The notes: generated from the letters alone by a model not told the origin. 60,000 nt of DNA from Chrysomallon squamiferum (GCA_012295275.1 CM022673.1:5230153-5290152); one strand, 5' to 3'. Shown: positions 28,430 through 40,644, counted from the stretch's first letter. Translations and numbers: made by a program.

Positions 28430-30760
28430 TATACTAATGCAGTATGTTTAGTAACAAAAGTGTCTTTGAGCACAAATATCCATGTCTGTTAACAGTGAAA
28501 TATGATTTATTTTCTTAATTTTTCAAATATATTATTTTCATAACTATTTTTTATGTGAAACTAAATGTTTATAAACATGCAGTGCATTACCTCTGTTCAA
28601 AAACTGTTTGCTCTTTATTATGGAAGAATTTGTCAATTCATTCTTCATAAATTCACTTTACATTTCTCTATTATCATTAACCAATCAACATTTTAATTAA
28701 GTTATAAAATGATTTCAAATGCATATTTAATGTAAAAATTGTCTAATCTTTGTCCAAAGTTTCAAACATTTTACAGACATGTTACTTAATATTAACATGA
28801 CAATGTCAACCTCCCTACAAAAAATAAATAAAAATAAAAAAACCCACAAACAAACCTAACAGTATTAAATAAATATTACAGTAACTCCAATTATTTGTGC
28901 AATACAGATGTGATTCTGCAGAATGTATTGAAGCAATATTTCAATTTGTTTTTATATTTCTTGATTTCATGAGGAAACTTTCAACTTTCTTAAATCCAGC
29001 TCAATAAATAAGTAAATAAATAAGTATTATGAAGATGACAAATAAACTGGCTCTTTCATCCTTCTTTCCTACTGCTCCCCTACCCCAACAAAAAAGAGAG
29101 AACTGATCACTTTTACACTATAGCCTACAAATAATATTTATGTTCAAGGAAACGTTATCTTAAAATCATTTTTGGTTTGTTTAATAACTTCTCTTCATTA
29201 AAATAATGAAGTAGTCTGTTGTGATTTTTTATCTGATATAATGTAGCCAATAAAGATCTTTTTATGAAAATACCACGAATTAGTGATTAATAAATACATA
29301 TAAAAAATTATTCACTTTTTAGCCATCTTATACTGACATGTAATGTACATGCTGTGAATATACGTTGGTATATATATATAAAAAAAAAATCCGCTAAGCC
29401 TAAATACCTTGTAAAAATTACAATTTCTGCTATCTGGTATGCCTGTTTGATTAACAATTTATAAATAAAACATTATTAAACAATGTAAAAATTAAATTTT
29501 TTGGAAATTCATTCTTTTATTTAGAATAAAACACTACCAATCACAATTCTGGAAACAAGTATATTATTATTATTATATTCCATTAATGTTACAAAAAAGA
29601 AAATTTTAATGAGTTTATTTTATCATAATACTGTTTGTTTACTAATCATGTGTGTGTGTAAATACATATTATATATATTTGTATATATTTGCTTTAATGA
29701 TTTTACATGCTGTGATGATGATGAAGAAACAAATATTAGTTATGTATGAGATTATATTTGTATTTATGAGCAAAAAATGCAATCTCTAGTATTTGTTTCA
29801 TCAGATTCAAAATGTTTCTTCTGAAATGATGCTTTTTTGTATTTTCTTATTACATGTTATTCTGTGAACCTTTCAATTCATCTGTGTTTTCATGTGTGTT
29901 TTAATTCTAATAATGCATTAAAAAATTCCTAACTTTTTGCTCAAAGACACTGACAACACAATATTTTGTTGATGTGTTAAAAAAAAAAAAAAACATTTAA
30001 CACTGTTCATTGATGTTCATAAAACCTTTCACTTCTGTAATTTAAAAAGAAAAAAAAAATTACTCTCTCATCACTGGTTTTTGTTTGTTTGGATTTTTTA
30101 TTGTTTGTTTTTGTGTCAGAGTTAATTTAAAATAAGAGTAATGAGCATTGAATTCAATAGGTTTAATGGTACATTTATTGTAAAAATTAATTTTACATCT
30201 CAGTTTGAAATTACCTACAAATTTGAATACAACCCAAACCAGCTTAATTAAAACTGCCTAAGGTAACCTAGTAAAGTTCAGCATTAGAATACACTGGTAT
30301 TGGTTCTTATCCATTTAATAAGAAACAACACCTAAACAGGAACTCAAAACCAGATGAGATAATTTCAAATATAGTGTAGATTTGGAATATGGTTCCACCA
30401 AACTGATAATCAGGAAACCTAAAGTCTTTAATATCTAGTGATTAAGTGATAAACCATATGATCTTTATTTTGTGATGTCTATTAAAGTAATGTAACGTAA
30501 TAAAAAGTGTAAAACTTAAATCAGATTCTTAAACATTTATATAAAATTTATGTGTAGATAAATCTAAGACTAATATAGGATATGACAGGCTGCTGGGTGA
30601 TACAACTTACAGGATTAGTATTATTAATAAATTTTTATGTAATTTTTGTCTTTAATCTATCAAAAGATTATGAATTTCTCAGTTACACCTTTTTTGATGA
30701 GAAGATTTAAAAAAACAACAACATTTAATTGTTTTATAATCTCCTTATAGTTTCTAACAC
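28430..30760. other. 3' flank or long 3' UTR, no gene seen
   Basis: A+T-rich sequence with poly-A runs near 29980-29993 and (AAAT) near 29005-29025. It holds no open frame of interest. Some of it may be 3' UTR of the FN3 gene, since no single strong polyadenylation region stands out. Confidence 0.45.
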
Positions 30761-30884
30761 CCTTGTCTGTGCCATTTGTCCTTCAGTTAACTCTTACAGC
30801 CAAATGTCACAGACTGCACACATCCAAATGTCATCCCCTGATTACACAACAAACTAAGATGTTAAATGTATATTCCATTTCCAG

Positions 30885-31170
30885 ACAAATTACTGAACAA
30901 ATCTGTGGTAAAACTGGCCAGTTTGACCAAGCGCTGCAGCTGCTGCATTTGATGTTGGTGACACTTGGCTATGTGCCTAATGAAGTGGATGCACTCGCTA
31001 CTGTGGCATGACTGGAAGTCTGCTACAGAACACAAGGATTATGCTGCAAGCGGAGACAAGAGCTATCCATCTTCATTTACTTCAGACTAGCCAGGATATC
31101 AAATTAGTACAGAGTGCCAACACACTGACTGTTTGTTTTGTAATAATACATCAAACTACAGATGTCCTAG
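30885..31170 (+). pseudogene. coding-like remnant with one frame break, family not recognised
   Basis: A TTCCATTTCCAG acceptor-like site ends at 30884. After it one frame reads about 42 residues with protein-like composition (QICGKTGQFDQALQLLHLML... GYVPNEVDALATVA) to a TGA at 31009. The overlapping frame that starts with ATG at 31008 continues in the same style for about 55 residues (TGSLLQNTRIMLQAE...). Composition is richer in G+C than the neighbourhood. Two joined halves with a one-base shift suggest an old exon or retrocopy; a real exon with an alternative frame is the alternative. I do not recognise the protein. Confidence 0.3.
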
Positions 31171-31251
31171 TTTTCTAATCCAAAGTGCTGACTTTACATC
31201 ATAAGAAAATATTAAATTACAGATGAACAAAAACATGCGTGTGCACACGCA

Positions 31252-31253
<2 letters not shown>

Positions 31254-31305
<52 letters not shown>
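31254..31305. repeat. (AC)n microsatellite
   Basis: Perfect AC run, followed by related CACTCACAGATTCACACTCA sequence. Confidence 0.97.
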
Positions 31306-31306
<1 letters not shown>

Positions 31307-31452
31307 TCACACTCACAGATTCACACTCATAAGAATTCTACTTTATTCATACATACATACTGTAAAAACACACAAACAAACACAAAGTCAACTACAGTAG
31401 GTATATACAACTATCATTAGACAATATTTTAAAATTTTAATGTATTTTTGCT

Positions 31453-31455
<3 letters not shown>

Positions 31456-31503
<48 letters not shown>

Positions 31504-31546
31504 GATAGAAAATGAACTAAACTGAGAATCGGATAATTATCATATG
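31456..31546. repeat. (GA)n tract with a conserved 47-bp flank
   Basis: The GA run (31456-31499) is followed immediately by a unique-looking 47-bp segment (31500-31546) containing GAGAATCGGATAATTATCAT. The reverse complement of the same segment flanks the CT tract at 58193-58302. The shared unit includes the junction with the dinucleotide tract. Confidence 0.85.
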
Positions 31547-31854
31547 AGAAAGGAATTCAGACAGAAAAAAGGAAGGGACAGAAAGAAGGAAATAGAGAGA
31601 GAGAGAAGAAGGGAAGAAAAAGAGACTTGCAAAAAATTGGACATAGATGCTAAACTAGTTTTATAATTCTAGTATTAAAATTACTTCATTCAAAAGAAAA
31701 ATAAATATTGTAAAGAACATTATAACAATCACATTCAAATAATTTACACATGTACACAAGAAAGCAAATGTAATTTCTAAAGGGAAGTAAAAAACAACAC
31801 ACAAATAAATAAATATATGATAACAATGATGAGGATGATGATGATTATGATGAA

Positions 31855-31913
<59 letters not shown>
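31855..31913. repeat. (TAA)n microsatellite
   Basis: Perfect AAT trinucleotide run of about 19 copies, preceded by GAT-rich sequence. Confidence 0.97.
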
Positions 31914-31915
<2 letters not shown>

Positions 31916-32286
31916 TAAAAATAAATATTAATTAAAGTAAAATAAGGCACATTCAAAATACCCTTTGTAATTCAATTCAGTGTGAAATATGATACATTTT
32001 TCTTCCTGTTTCCTTTTTCCTTTTTGAAATGACCCTGAAGGGAAATCTGTTCCTGAGACATCAGGAAATTAAAATTTGATGTCAGTACCTAACCATTCTC
32101 TAAATCCTGGCCTTACTGAATATTAGACAGCAACTAGTCAAAGATCAAAATAATCAAATGTCAACAGATACCTGATTGCTTGCGTATATTATGGGATATA
32201 ATAATATAAAATTCAGAAACCATGACAAAATATAATGTACCAGACATTTTTATAATCTTTTTTTATTTTAATATTATTTTGTTTAT

Positions 32287-32544
32287 TTATTTTACAGTAG
32301 TATCTGATACTAATAACTGGTGATAATTTGGGTAAATATACTTCAAGACATTTTCATTATTAGAATGATTATTAGAATTTAAACCTGAATTTTTATTTAT
32401 TCTTAAATTTATTTTTATTTCTCTAGTGACTGCATTAAAACCTGCTGCTTCCAATCCATGGTTTATTCTTAGCAGAAATATAATTTTTTTTATTTCAACC
32501 TTTTCATAAACAGGAAAATATATACCTTTCATGAACTGGTTGGA
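32287..32544 (-). CDS. possible terminal exon, weakly supported
   Basis: On the minus strand a strong acceptor (TATTTTTTTTCAG) precedes position 32544. The frame opened at the first base gives 85 residues (SNQFMKGIYFPVYEKVEIKK...HGLEAAGFNAVTREI...) to a TAA, followed at once by AATAAA-like sequence. The exon is phase 0, matching the phase-0 donor of the C7orf25-type exon at 37428, so splicing would give a short protein of about 133 residues. It does not resemble the remaining C7orf25 sequence, and I recognise no domain. A chance frame in A+T-rich DNA remains quite possible. Confidence 0.25.
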   Translation of the reverse strand, partial: SNQFMKGIYFPVYEKVEIKKIIFLLRINHGLEAAGFNAVTREIKINLRINKNSGLNSNNHSNNENVLKYIYPNYHQLLVSDTTVK

Positions 32545-33011
32545 CTGAAAAAAAATAAAGTAAAAATAAATAACATATAATCAGATGCACTAAGAATGAT
32601 TTAATCCAGTAAAATAGATTGTTTCCAACTACAAAAACAAGTAGTACAAAATGCATTTTACTATTACAACCACACTTTATACAAGTTATGGATTAACCTA
32701 TTACAGAAATCAGAAACCAAGACAAAATCAATTTTTTATTGTGTGTAAAATCTGAAACTGGATTAATACATTCATTGCTTGTATGTGTTCAGATATAGAT
32801 AGAAATACAAAAAGGATTATCATGTGGATTTAGTAAACATAGCATCATGAAAATACAGTAAATATATATTATATTCTCAGGTTCTGTTACCATGGAAACA
32901 CACACACACACTCACACTCACACAGTCAGAATATCACGTATAACCATATTATAGTAAAAGCATACTTATAAATATAATACTAAAGGACTAACAGCTTAAC
33001 AAAATAATAAG

Positions 33012-33014
<3 letters not shown>

Positions 33015-33070
<56 letters not shown>
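33015..33070. repeat. (TA)n microsatellite
   Basis: Perfect TA run of about 56 bases inside the inverted-repeat element. Confidence 0.97.
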
Positions 33071-33072
<2 letters not shown>

Positions 33073-33121
33073 GAAATAAAATCAATAATAACAAAAACAA
33101 AATAATGCTAAGATATATATA

Positions 33122-33170
<49 letters not shown>
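33122..33170. repeat. (GT)n microsatellite
   Basis: GT run, the right-hand mirror of the AC-rich left part of the inverted-repeat element. Confidence 0.97.
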
Positions 33171-33173
<3 letters not shown>

Positions 33174-33196
33174 TGTTTCCATGGTAACAAAACCTG

Positions 33197-34173
33197 TTTA
33201 TACTTCAAATGTAGCCATTATGTGTGCCAGAAACAATTAATGACAATATGTCAGGTTAGAAAATAATATAATTACCTATAGTGGTTTAATGGCATGGAGA
33301 AAAAGTAATAATAAATAAGAAAACACATAAAAACTGGACCAGAAAATTAAACAAAACTAATTAATGAAATAGTCAGAGTCAAAGAAAGAAAGAAGAAAGG
33401 AAACAGTACATTTCCAAATGACTAATTTTAATAAGGTTAGCATCAACCTGTTGCAAAGAAACATCAGAAGAATAAAACCACAAAATAATGAGAGTATAAA
33501 TGAAAAAAAAAGTCAAACTGGTAAATAACTAACTTTTATGTGTGATATAAAATAAACAAAATTCAGTTACTTGTTTTAATAAACAATGCAAATATCAGAT
33601 AAAAAAAAAAAGGAAAAAAAAAAAAAAAAGGAAAAAAGGGAAAAAGAAAAAGGAAATCATTTAAAAAAGTTAAAATTAAATTAAAGATAAAAGAAGAACA
33701 TCCTGATTTAATAAAAACATTCTGCCTTCCTTAAATTACTGTATTAAAAAATAACATTACTACAGATTTGGGAAAAAAAAAAAAAAAAAAAATTAATTAA
33801 AAATGCACCAAAAAACCATTTTTTCCTGAAAGTTTGGCAATAATAAGTAATGCTAATGGTTTTCAATTTCAGCAGATAGTACAAATATATAAACTCAAGT
33901 ATATAGTGTACATTTATGGCTAATTAAATATCCTTACACATTTAATCAATAACAGCTCAGTACAAATTTAATATTTTCAGTCTTTTACTTCACCATCATC
34001 TTGGTGTTCACGTTTTTGGTGCAGAATATAAAAAAAGATCATATTTTGTCATTTCCTTTAGTACATGCATGACTAAATTTATAAGCATATGCTAAATATT
34101 TGAAAAAGTGTGTGTACATGTGTGTGTATGTGTGTTTGTCCATTGTGAGAGGTATACCGAGAGAGAAAGAGAG

Positions 34174-34232
<59 letters not shown>

Positions 34233-34754
34233 CGAGCGAGTGAACATAGGTTATAGAATATCAACTAGAATGAGAAAAAGTTAACACCGTGGAATGAAGG
34301 AGAATCAATCCTCCACATCTCAAACTAATAATACAATCATTTAGCTACAGCCATTAAACAATAAATTATATTTTACATACATACTGTAACATACAATGTT
34401 AAAAACAAGATTACAATAATAATAATAATCTAGAAATCCATTTTGAGCATCTTAAAATGAGATACTAAAGATAAAAGGCATGAATAAAAAATAAAATGAA
34501 CAAACACACAAACACTGCTCACATAAAAACTATGTAACAATACACTGAAAAAAATGCAAGTGCTTTAAGACTACTATTCAACAAAGAAGACATTAGACAC
34601 AATTATGAAGTAAAACAGTAAGTAAATAAGTTGTTTTAGTTTAAAACAACTATGTAAGGAATTAAAAGTTCTTTGAAATGTCAGAAAAACTTATTTAATT
34701 CCTAACAGTATGGACAATTTAAAAAAAAAAAAAAAAATATATATAAAATATTAA

Positions 34755-34789
<35 letters not shown>

Positions 34790-35620
34790 CCTAACATAAA
34801 CTGTCTGTTGACATGCACTAAAACAGTTGTTAATATTTAAATGAAAAAAAAAAAAATTAAAATAAGAAACAAAACAAATCATAAATTGATAAAAAATCTA
34901 TTAACTATTTCACTACCTAGTTTGTTTTAAATTCCTTTTAACAATAACTTGACATGTAAGTTGTATACCTTTATGCATCAGTCATAATAATTTAATGATT
35001 AAAAAACAAAAGGAAAAAAAAGTGCTTGTTGTTTCAACACAAATATATCTTTTGGATTATCATTATAATTATTAGTATATTCTGGTTACTTCCCATTCCA
35101 CCAAGTGCTCCACTACTGGCATATCAAAGGGAAATGATGTATAATAAAAATAGTCTACTAATTGCTAATAGTAGCCCAAACTATGATAAGACAGATTTTT
35201 GTACTATAAGTAAAGATTATATGGTTAAAATCTGATAATGGTTAATATAGCAATATTGAAATAATTATTACTGACATTCATTCACTGATGATTAAGATAT
35301 AAAGAACTTAAGTATATATACAATTATTGGTTGATATGATGTAAGTTAAATTATTATTATCTAAAGCATAATAAAACAAACTATTCATGAAAATTAATTT
35401 CAACATCATTTGTATGATGTGTTGACTAAGTCACTGTAGACATTTTGCAAATATTATTTTAAAATGTGTCTTCACCTTTCTCAAATACTGTTCTTTGATG
35501 CATAAAAGTTGAACTACAATATGGTCAAAATATATTCTTCTTATTATTATTATTTATTGAGGGGGTTTTGGGTTTTTTTTTTTACAGAATTCTTTCCTTT
35601 AATAACAAATTATAGTAATA

Positions 35621-35651
<31 letters not shown>

Positions 35652-36080
35652 TTGTACAAAACATTTTCTGTTAATCAAAATTTAAAAATTAAAATTAAAA
35701 TTAAAATAAAGAGCACCAAAGTTTTTAAAATATATATGCATAAAATAATCTACCTAAAGTAATCAATACTGTGAATGAAACTGAGCATAACCAAACCTTG
35801 AGAATAAAAAGATGATACATTTAACAAAAACAAATTTACTAATTATTCTGGGTTATTATTATTATTATCTATTTTTTTTTCTTCACAAATTGTAACTGTA
35901 CATCTTTAAAACTGTCATGCTACAAATTACTGATGGAGTTATGAAATTTTAAAAAGAAAAACAAAAAGATAAACAGTTGCTAAACAAATAAATAAATAAA
36001 TATGGCCAAAATAAAAAAATAATAATTTAAAAAAGAACAATAAAAAAATAATTTAAAAATCACAAGAAAACCCCATTTAT
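33197..36080. other. gene-free A+T-rich region
   Basis: It holds (AG)n at 34181-34227, (AAAT)n at 34753-34790 and poly-A runs near 33600-33640 and 33773-33791. The open frame at 35026-35235 (plus) has no splice borders and no recognisable content. This would be intronic if the minus-strand exons at 37.4 kb and 32.5 kb belong together. Confidence 0.5.
34181..34227. repeat. (AG)n microsatellite
   Basis: Perfect AG run with GA-rich flanks on both sides. Confidence 0.97.
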
Positions 36081-36720
36081 ACTGGAATTGCATGCAGTTA
36101 AGATGTCTTGGCTTTAATTAACACACTGAAAATAAAATTTATATTTTAAGCTACTCACACAAGTTATTAAAAAATGTATTGTTTGTTTTATTTCAATTTT
36201 CACAAAATGTAGCAAAGCTAATTATAGACAAATGAATATGTGTCATATAAAAATCTATTTCTGTAATTAAACTTTACATTTAAGAAACCATTAGTTGATC
36301 TAATTATCTAAATTAACATTAACAAATGTAAATAGAAATAATTGAAAAAAGGTGGCTAGACAAATAAATAAATAAATAAATAAATAAATAAAAAGTGAAA
36401 AAAATATAAAATAATAATAATAATAAAATTTAAATTTTTATTGTAATTGCATGTAGTTAAGATGTCTTGGCTTTAATTAACAAATAGAAAATAAAGATTA
36501 TAGTTTTAATCTACCCATACCAGTTATTAAATTGTTTTATTGTTTTATTACAATTTTCAAAAAATGAAAGGAAATTAATTATAGACACCTGATGTTTGCT
36601 TCATCTGAAAATCTATTTCTGTACTTAAACTTTATATTTAAGAAACAATTAGCTCATCTAATTATCTAAATTACAATAACAAATATAAAATAAAAATAAT
36701 TTAAAAAAATAGTAGATAAA
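36080..36720. repeat. 359-bp tandem duplication
   Basis: AATTGCATGYAGTTAAGATG occurs at 36086 and 36445. Both copies continue with CTTGGCTTTAATTAACA, ATTATAGACA, AAAATCTATTTCTGTA and AAACTTTAYATTTAAGAAAC in the same order and spacing, ending in ATCTAATTATCTAAATTA. The first copy ends in a long AAAT microsatellite (36364-36391), which the second lacks. Confidence 0.93.
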
Positions 36721-36823
36721 TAAAATGTAATGTTTGGTAATAAAATTTCACAATAAGTCCACCAAGAAATCAAAAGGCTATTCACAGAAATGTTAAAGAA
36801 AACAATGACAAAACACATATGAA

Positions 36824-36865
<42 letters not shown>

Positions 36866-37420
36866 TTATAAAAATAAAAGTAATTAATAAAAGAAATTGT
36901 TTAAAAATTCAATAAAAAATAATAAAAAAATAAAATAAAAAGACAGTACTAAGCAAGAGATAAATGACTTTGCAACAACAATAAAATAAACATCATTAAC
37001 AAATTAATTTCTAACAGTTTTCAATAAATCATGTTTTATATTTGTATACATCTGCATTTATTTCTCAAGAGAAATAATCACCTGTTTTTGCTTTTTTGTA
37101 AATGTTTCATAATTTTTTTTATTTTTAATGAAGAAAACATCTTTTTTATTATTTCTGTAAACTACCAAAAAATCATCACACTATTTCCTGTTGTCACCAA
37201 TGGTAATAATATTCAAACATTCTGGACCCTAAATATGCAGTTAAATACACAGCATATAAAACAAATTACCTACATTTTAACTTGACTGAGATGTTGAACC
37301 TGTATCATTTTTCTTACTACCAAATACACTTCATACAGCTTTGTACATTTTGAATAAAAGAAAAAATATAATAATAATAATAATAATAATAACAACAACT
37401 ACAACAGAAAAAAAAATTAG
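36721..37420. other. A+T-rich region with (TAA)n, no gene seen
   Basis: (TAA)n runs at 36823-36864 and 37369-37391. No exon recognised. It would be intron of the C7orf25-type gene immediately downstream of its donor. Confidence 0.5.
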
Positions 37421-37427
37421 GTCTTAC

Positions 37428-37585
37428 TGATTTTAAAAATCTGATCTCTGCAATTATTTTCCTTTCCAACTTTTTAGCTCCTTCGATGTGACTCAATTTC
37501 TGACATCTTTCTTGCAAGTCATAACCAAACTGGATATATTTATCAGCATATAAAGCAGCTACTGATGCCATGGTTCTATAAAAAT
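37428..37585 (-). CDS. C7orf25: first coding exon of a C7orf25/UPF0415 (DUF1308) family gene
   Basis: ATG at 37571 in an AACCATGGC context opens 48 codons that end at an A|GTAAGA donor (exon end 37428, phase 0). The residues IQFGYDLQERCQKLS...IEGAKKLERKIIAEIRFLKS match the conserved N-terminal helical segment of C7orf25-type proteins (pattern LxKRxExLS..IEGxxKLxxKIxAELKFL). The family's function is not established. A TTTTTTTCTCCAG acceptor ends before 37585, so a 5' UTR exon lies further upstream. The remaining approximately 370 residues of a normal family member were not found on the minus strand down to position 1. They lie in small exons I could not see, or the gene is truncated. This call rests on a short match. 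Confidence 0.6.
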
Positions 37586-39253
37586 CTGGAGAAAAAAATA
37601 TATAGAATAATATATCTATTTTATACTATGAAGTTCAAGCCATTTAATAACACATAAAAACAACATGTATGAAATTTTTATTTGCTTCAAGATCTTAATT
37701 CATTTTAACATTAATAGTTACCTAAGTACCAGATACAACAACCAGAAGAATACTGCTGCCTAACTCCAAGAGCTAATTCTTAATTTCGCAGTTTCTAAGT
37801 TTTACAGATCAACTATTTTGAATGTTGATACTGTGAAGAATAAAAATATGCATAATTATGGATGCTAAAAAATATTACTTTGCAATCCATTACAAATGAA
37901 CCCTGCAGTAAGGATCTGTATATTGATATGAACCTGTTGTTTGACATTATATAAATAGAATTTTTACTTTCTGATTATTTTTAATTTGTTAACAATAACA
38001 TCATACTCAGAAATGGGTTCAAACACACTGAAATGTATCTAAATAAAAATGCAAGTATTTTTCTTTTTTTACATTCATTTGTAAATGTATTTATATATCA
38101 ACACAAATACTTTCGAAAGTAATTCAAATTCAAATACAAATACAAATATTTTTCAAAGAATAAATTTATTCTGACGTATATGATATGTATAATGTAGCAT
38201 TGCATGTCACTGACAGCATCGTCTGTGCATCACATCAGATCAGTGTGTCACTGTCAGATCTGTTATTACACAAGAGGAACGTTATCGTGTGTGTGCGTGC
38301 GTAATGTGTGTGTTGGATTTTGTCAACTAATTGATTCTGAAAACTGTTGAGTATGATATTAATCCCGGCTCATTATTACTATTAGTTATCCTATTTCCAT
38401 CAAAATATTTTATTTATATGCCATAATGTCACGATAACAGGTAAGTTATCGGATATCGATTCCGTGAAGTCACAATTAAGTGAATTATGATATCAGTATT
38501 ATATACAGAATATAATAAATATTATGTGAAGTTTTGTTCGACGTTTACACGGAAACTGGTCCACTGGATTCGTAGTTTGTTGTTTTAATAAATTAGTACA
38601 CTGTCAAAACATGAGAAAACTGACCTTATTTCCTTAAAATATTCTTAATTCCTTATATTAACATACTGAACGAATATTAAAACTACAGTTCAAATATAAA
38701 TGTACTGTCACGTCATTTGTTTATGCCACGAAACGTTTTCTATCAAAAATAATGCTAATGACCCTAATGCTCGCACATGCCGTCAATGTTTACGCGAGAT
38801 ACTGCGAGAGTCCATGCTTCAATCACCTACCGTACATAACTTAATAGACATTGGATAAAAATATTTCGAGTGGCTATTAATTAAAAAAAACAACACACAC
38901 AAAAAAAAAAAAAAAAATGATATTTTACAAAAATATTATTATTATTATTAGTAGTAGTAGTAGTAGTAGTATTTTATTATTATTATTGATAGGCCTAATA
39001 TTTCAGTTTAAGTGTAGACAATACAAATAACAAACATAAAATACTGAAATAAAGGCTATCTTTTTCGTAATGTTATATATATATAAAAGTGTTTTTATAT
39101 AAAATGTTGTAAATGGATAATTTGCTGGGGAAATTATTTTTGTAAAGAAATATATATTATTCTTATTCGCACAAGAATCAAGAAATATGCATTTTATTGT
39201 TCTTACTGTTCTGTCGTTAATTTATAATTACTTGTTATGACAGAATCTCATTC

Positions 39254-39313
<60 letters not shown>

Positions 39314-39715
39314 AAGGAGAAAAACAATAAAAGAATTTCATAAGAATTCTGCCGCAAAACCGATGCAAGCTATGGATTGCTTCTTTTTTTTCATTAATAA
39401 TTTAATATAATTAATATAATTTACGAATAAATGTTTAATTAATGTTTAAATAATTAACTCAATAACTGTACTTGTAATCATAACATTTACGGTAGTTGGT
39501 AGGGTCGTAGTTGAACATTTTGGATATAACGTTCTTTGTCTGTTTGTAAAGTTGTAATATTTAATGTAAAAAGAGGAACAAGAACAACAATCCCAAATCT
39601 AGCAATTGATAAATTAAAACAATACTGTAAAACTAATAAATTACTATCATTTTAGTTCAGATACGCTGTACATTTCGATACAATATTGTATATTTCACAA
39701 TAGTTTACGTGATTA
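37586..39715. other. 5' region of the C7orf25-type gene and spacer
   Basis: The stretch 38160-38860 is less A+T-rich and contains several CpGs (CGCGAGATACTGCGAGAG near 38795), as expected near a promoter. A perfect plus-strand donor CAG|GTAAGT lies at 38440/38441, which could end an untranslated first exon of a divergent transcript. (TAG)n/(TTA)n at 38940-38985 and (TAA)n at 39257-39311 follow. No protein-coding exon was recognised. Confidence 0.4.
39257..39311. repeat. (TAA)n microsatellite
   Basis: Perfect TAA run of about 18 copies. Confidence 0.97.
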
Positions 39716-39787
39716 GGGGATGTAGCTCAGTGGTAGAGCGTTCGCTTTGCATGTGAAAGGCCCCGGGTTCGATACCCGGCATCTCCA
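39716..39787 (+). tRNA. tRNA-Ala (anticodon TGC)
   Basis: The 72-nt cloverleaf is complete: acceptor GGGGATG/CATCTCC, D stem GCTC/GAGC, anticodon stem TTCGC/GTGAA with loop TTTGCAT (anticodon at 39748-39750), T stem CCGGG/CCCGG, discriminator A. The G3-U70 wobble, the alanyl-tRNA synthetase identity pair, is present. There is no intron. T-runs of five or more follow within about 10-25 bases as pol III terminators. This is the outermost intact copy and lacks the conserved -33 block found at seven others. Confidence 0.97.
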
Positions 39788-40080
39788 TTAACGATATTTT
39801 TCATTCTTTTTTTTCTTTCTTATTACAATAGAATCATTTTCTTCTAATTAAGTAATATATACAATAAGAATGACTTCAATATTATCATAAAATTGTTCTT
39901 TTTTAAAATCATTTTTCATCATTAAAATGATTCCAATGTTTAGAGGCATTCATTTGTAATTATCTATTATTAATGACATTCACAATGTAAGAATCTTTAC
40001 AAATGTCAGTATGTGCACACAATTATGACTGAAACTGTTCATAGGTTAATGATTAGGGCTCACATAATGCATTTTGTCAA

Positions 40081-40156
40081 GGAAATATAGCTTAGTGGTA
40101 GCAGGTTTGATTTGCATGTGAAAGACCCTACCTGGGTATAATACCTAGCATCTCCA
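40081..40156 (+). pseudogene. decayed tRNA-Ala copy
   Basis: It aligns over its whole length to the intact genes and keeps the TGC anticodon loop (TTTGCAT) and the CATCTCCA 3' end. The acceptor 5' strand is GGAAATA, so G3-U70 has become A3-U70. The D arm has lost pairing (GCTT / GCAG), the variable/T region has an insertion (ACCCTACCTGGGTATAATACC), and the B box is broken. Not expected to be charged. Confidence 0.9.
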
Positions 40157-40644
40157 ATGGCTTTCATATTTAATTTATTTTATAAAATGGTGGTTTTATT
40201 TATTTTACTTCAATTGAAATTATTAAATTTTATGATCAAACTACTTCTTTCCAATAATAATAATAATAACCTGTAATCTTGAGTACTCTGCTGTCTTTTA
40301 ATAATCTCAGATTGATTGTGATAGACATACTTTATAACTTTTATTGTTTACTCATTAAAATTTTATTTTCATTTTTTTATTATTATGTACAAAAACATGT
40401 TGCTGGTCTTTAAGCACTAAAAGATAAAACGAATAAGGAATATTAACTTTTTAATTAATAAACTTTATAACTTTTATAATCCTCATCCAACTCTAAAACA
40501 AAGTCAAATGTAAAATAAAAATAATCATAAGAACAACAAAACATGACAAAGCAGAAACTGATTTTAATTTGAATTTCTGTTGTCAAAGACTAAAATACAT
40601 TTTTCTCCGTTCTGTCACAGTCACCATCATCTGGAATGATGGAG
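40157..40644. other. 3' flank of the TRIT1 gene
   Basis: On the minus strand this is the 3' UTR and flank of the dimethylallyltransferase gene. AATAAA-type signals on that strand lie near 40345-40340 and near 40374. Nothing else is recognisable. Confidence 0.4.

Larger units (their letters stand above)
32878..33196. mobile_element. inverted-repeat element with X-box-like termini
   Basis: Left arm 32878-32910 begins CAGGTTCTGTTACCATGG. The right arm ends as its reverse complement at 33196 (CCATGGTAACAAAACCTG). Between them lie AC-rich sequence, (TA)n at 33015-33070 and (GT)n at 33122-33170, so AC on the left mirrors GT on the right. Each arm contains an RFX X-box-like palindrome: GTTACCATGGAAAC at 32886-32899 and GTTTCCATGGTAAC at 33175-33188. 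Target-site duplications are not evident, so it may be a palindromic MITE or an inverted duplication. Confidence 0.5.

Noticed and set aside
35026-35235. 69-codon frame on the plus strand
   Set aside because: No splice context, no recognisable domain, and A+T-rich codons expected from the local base composition.
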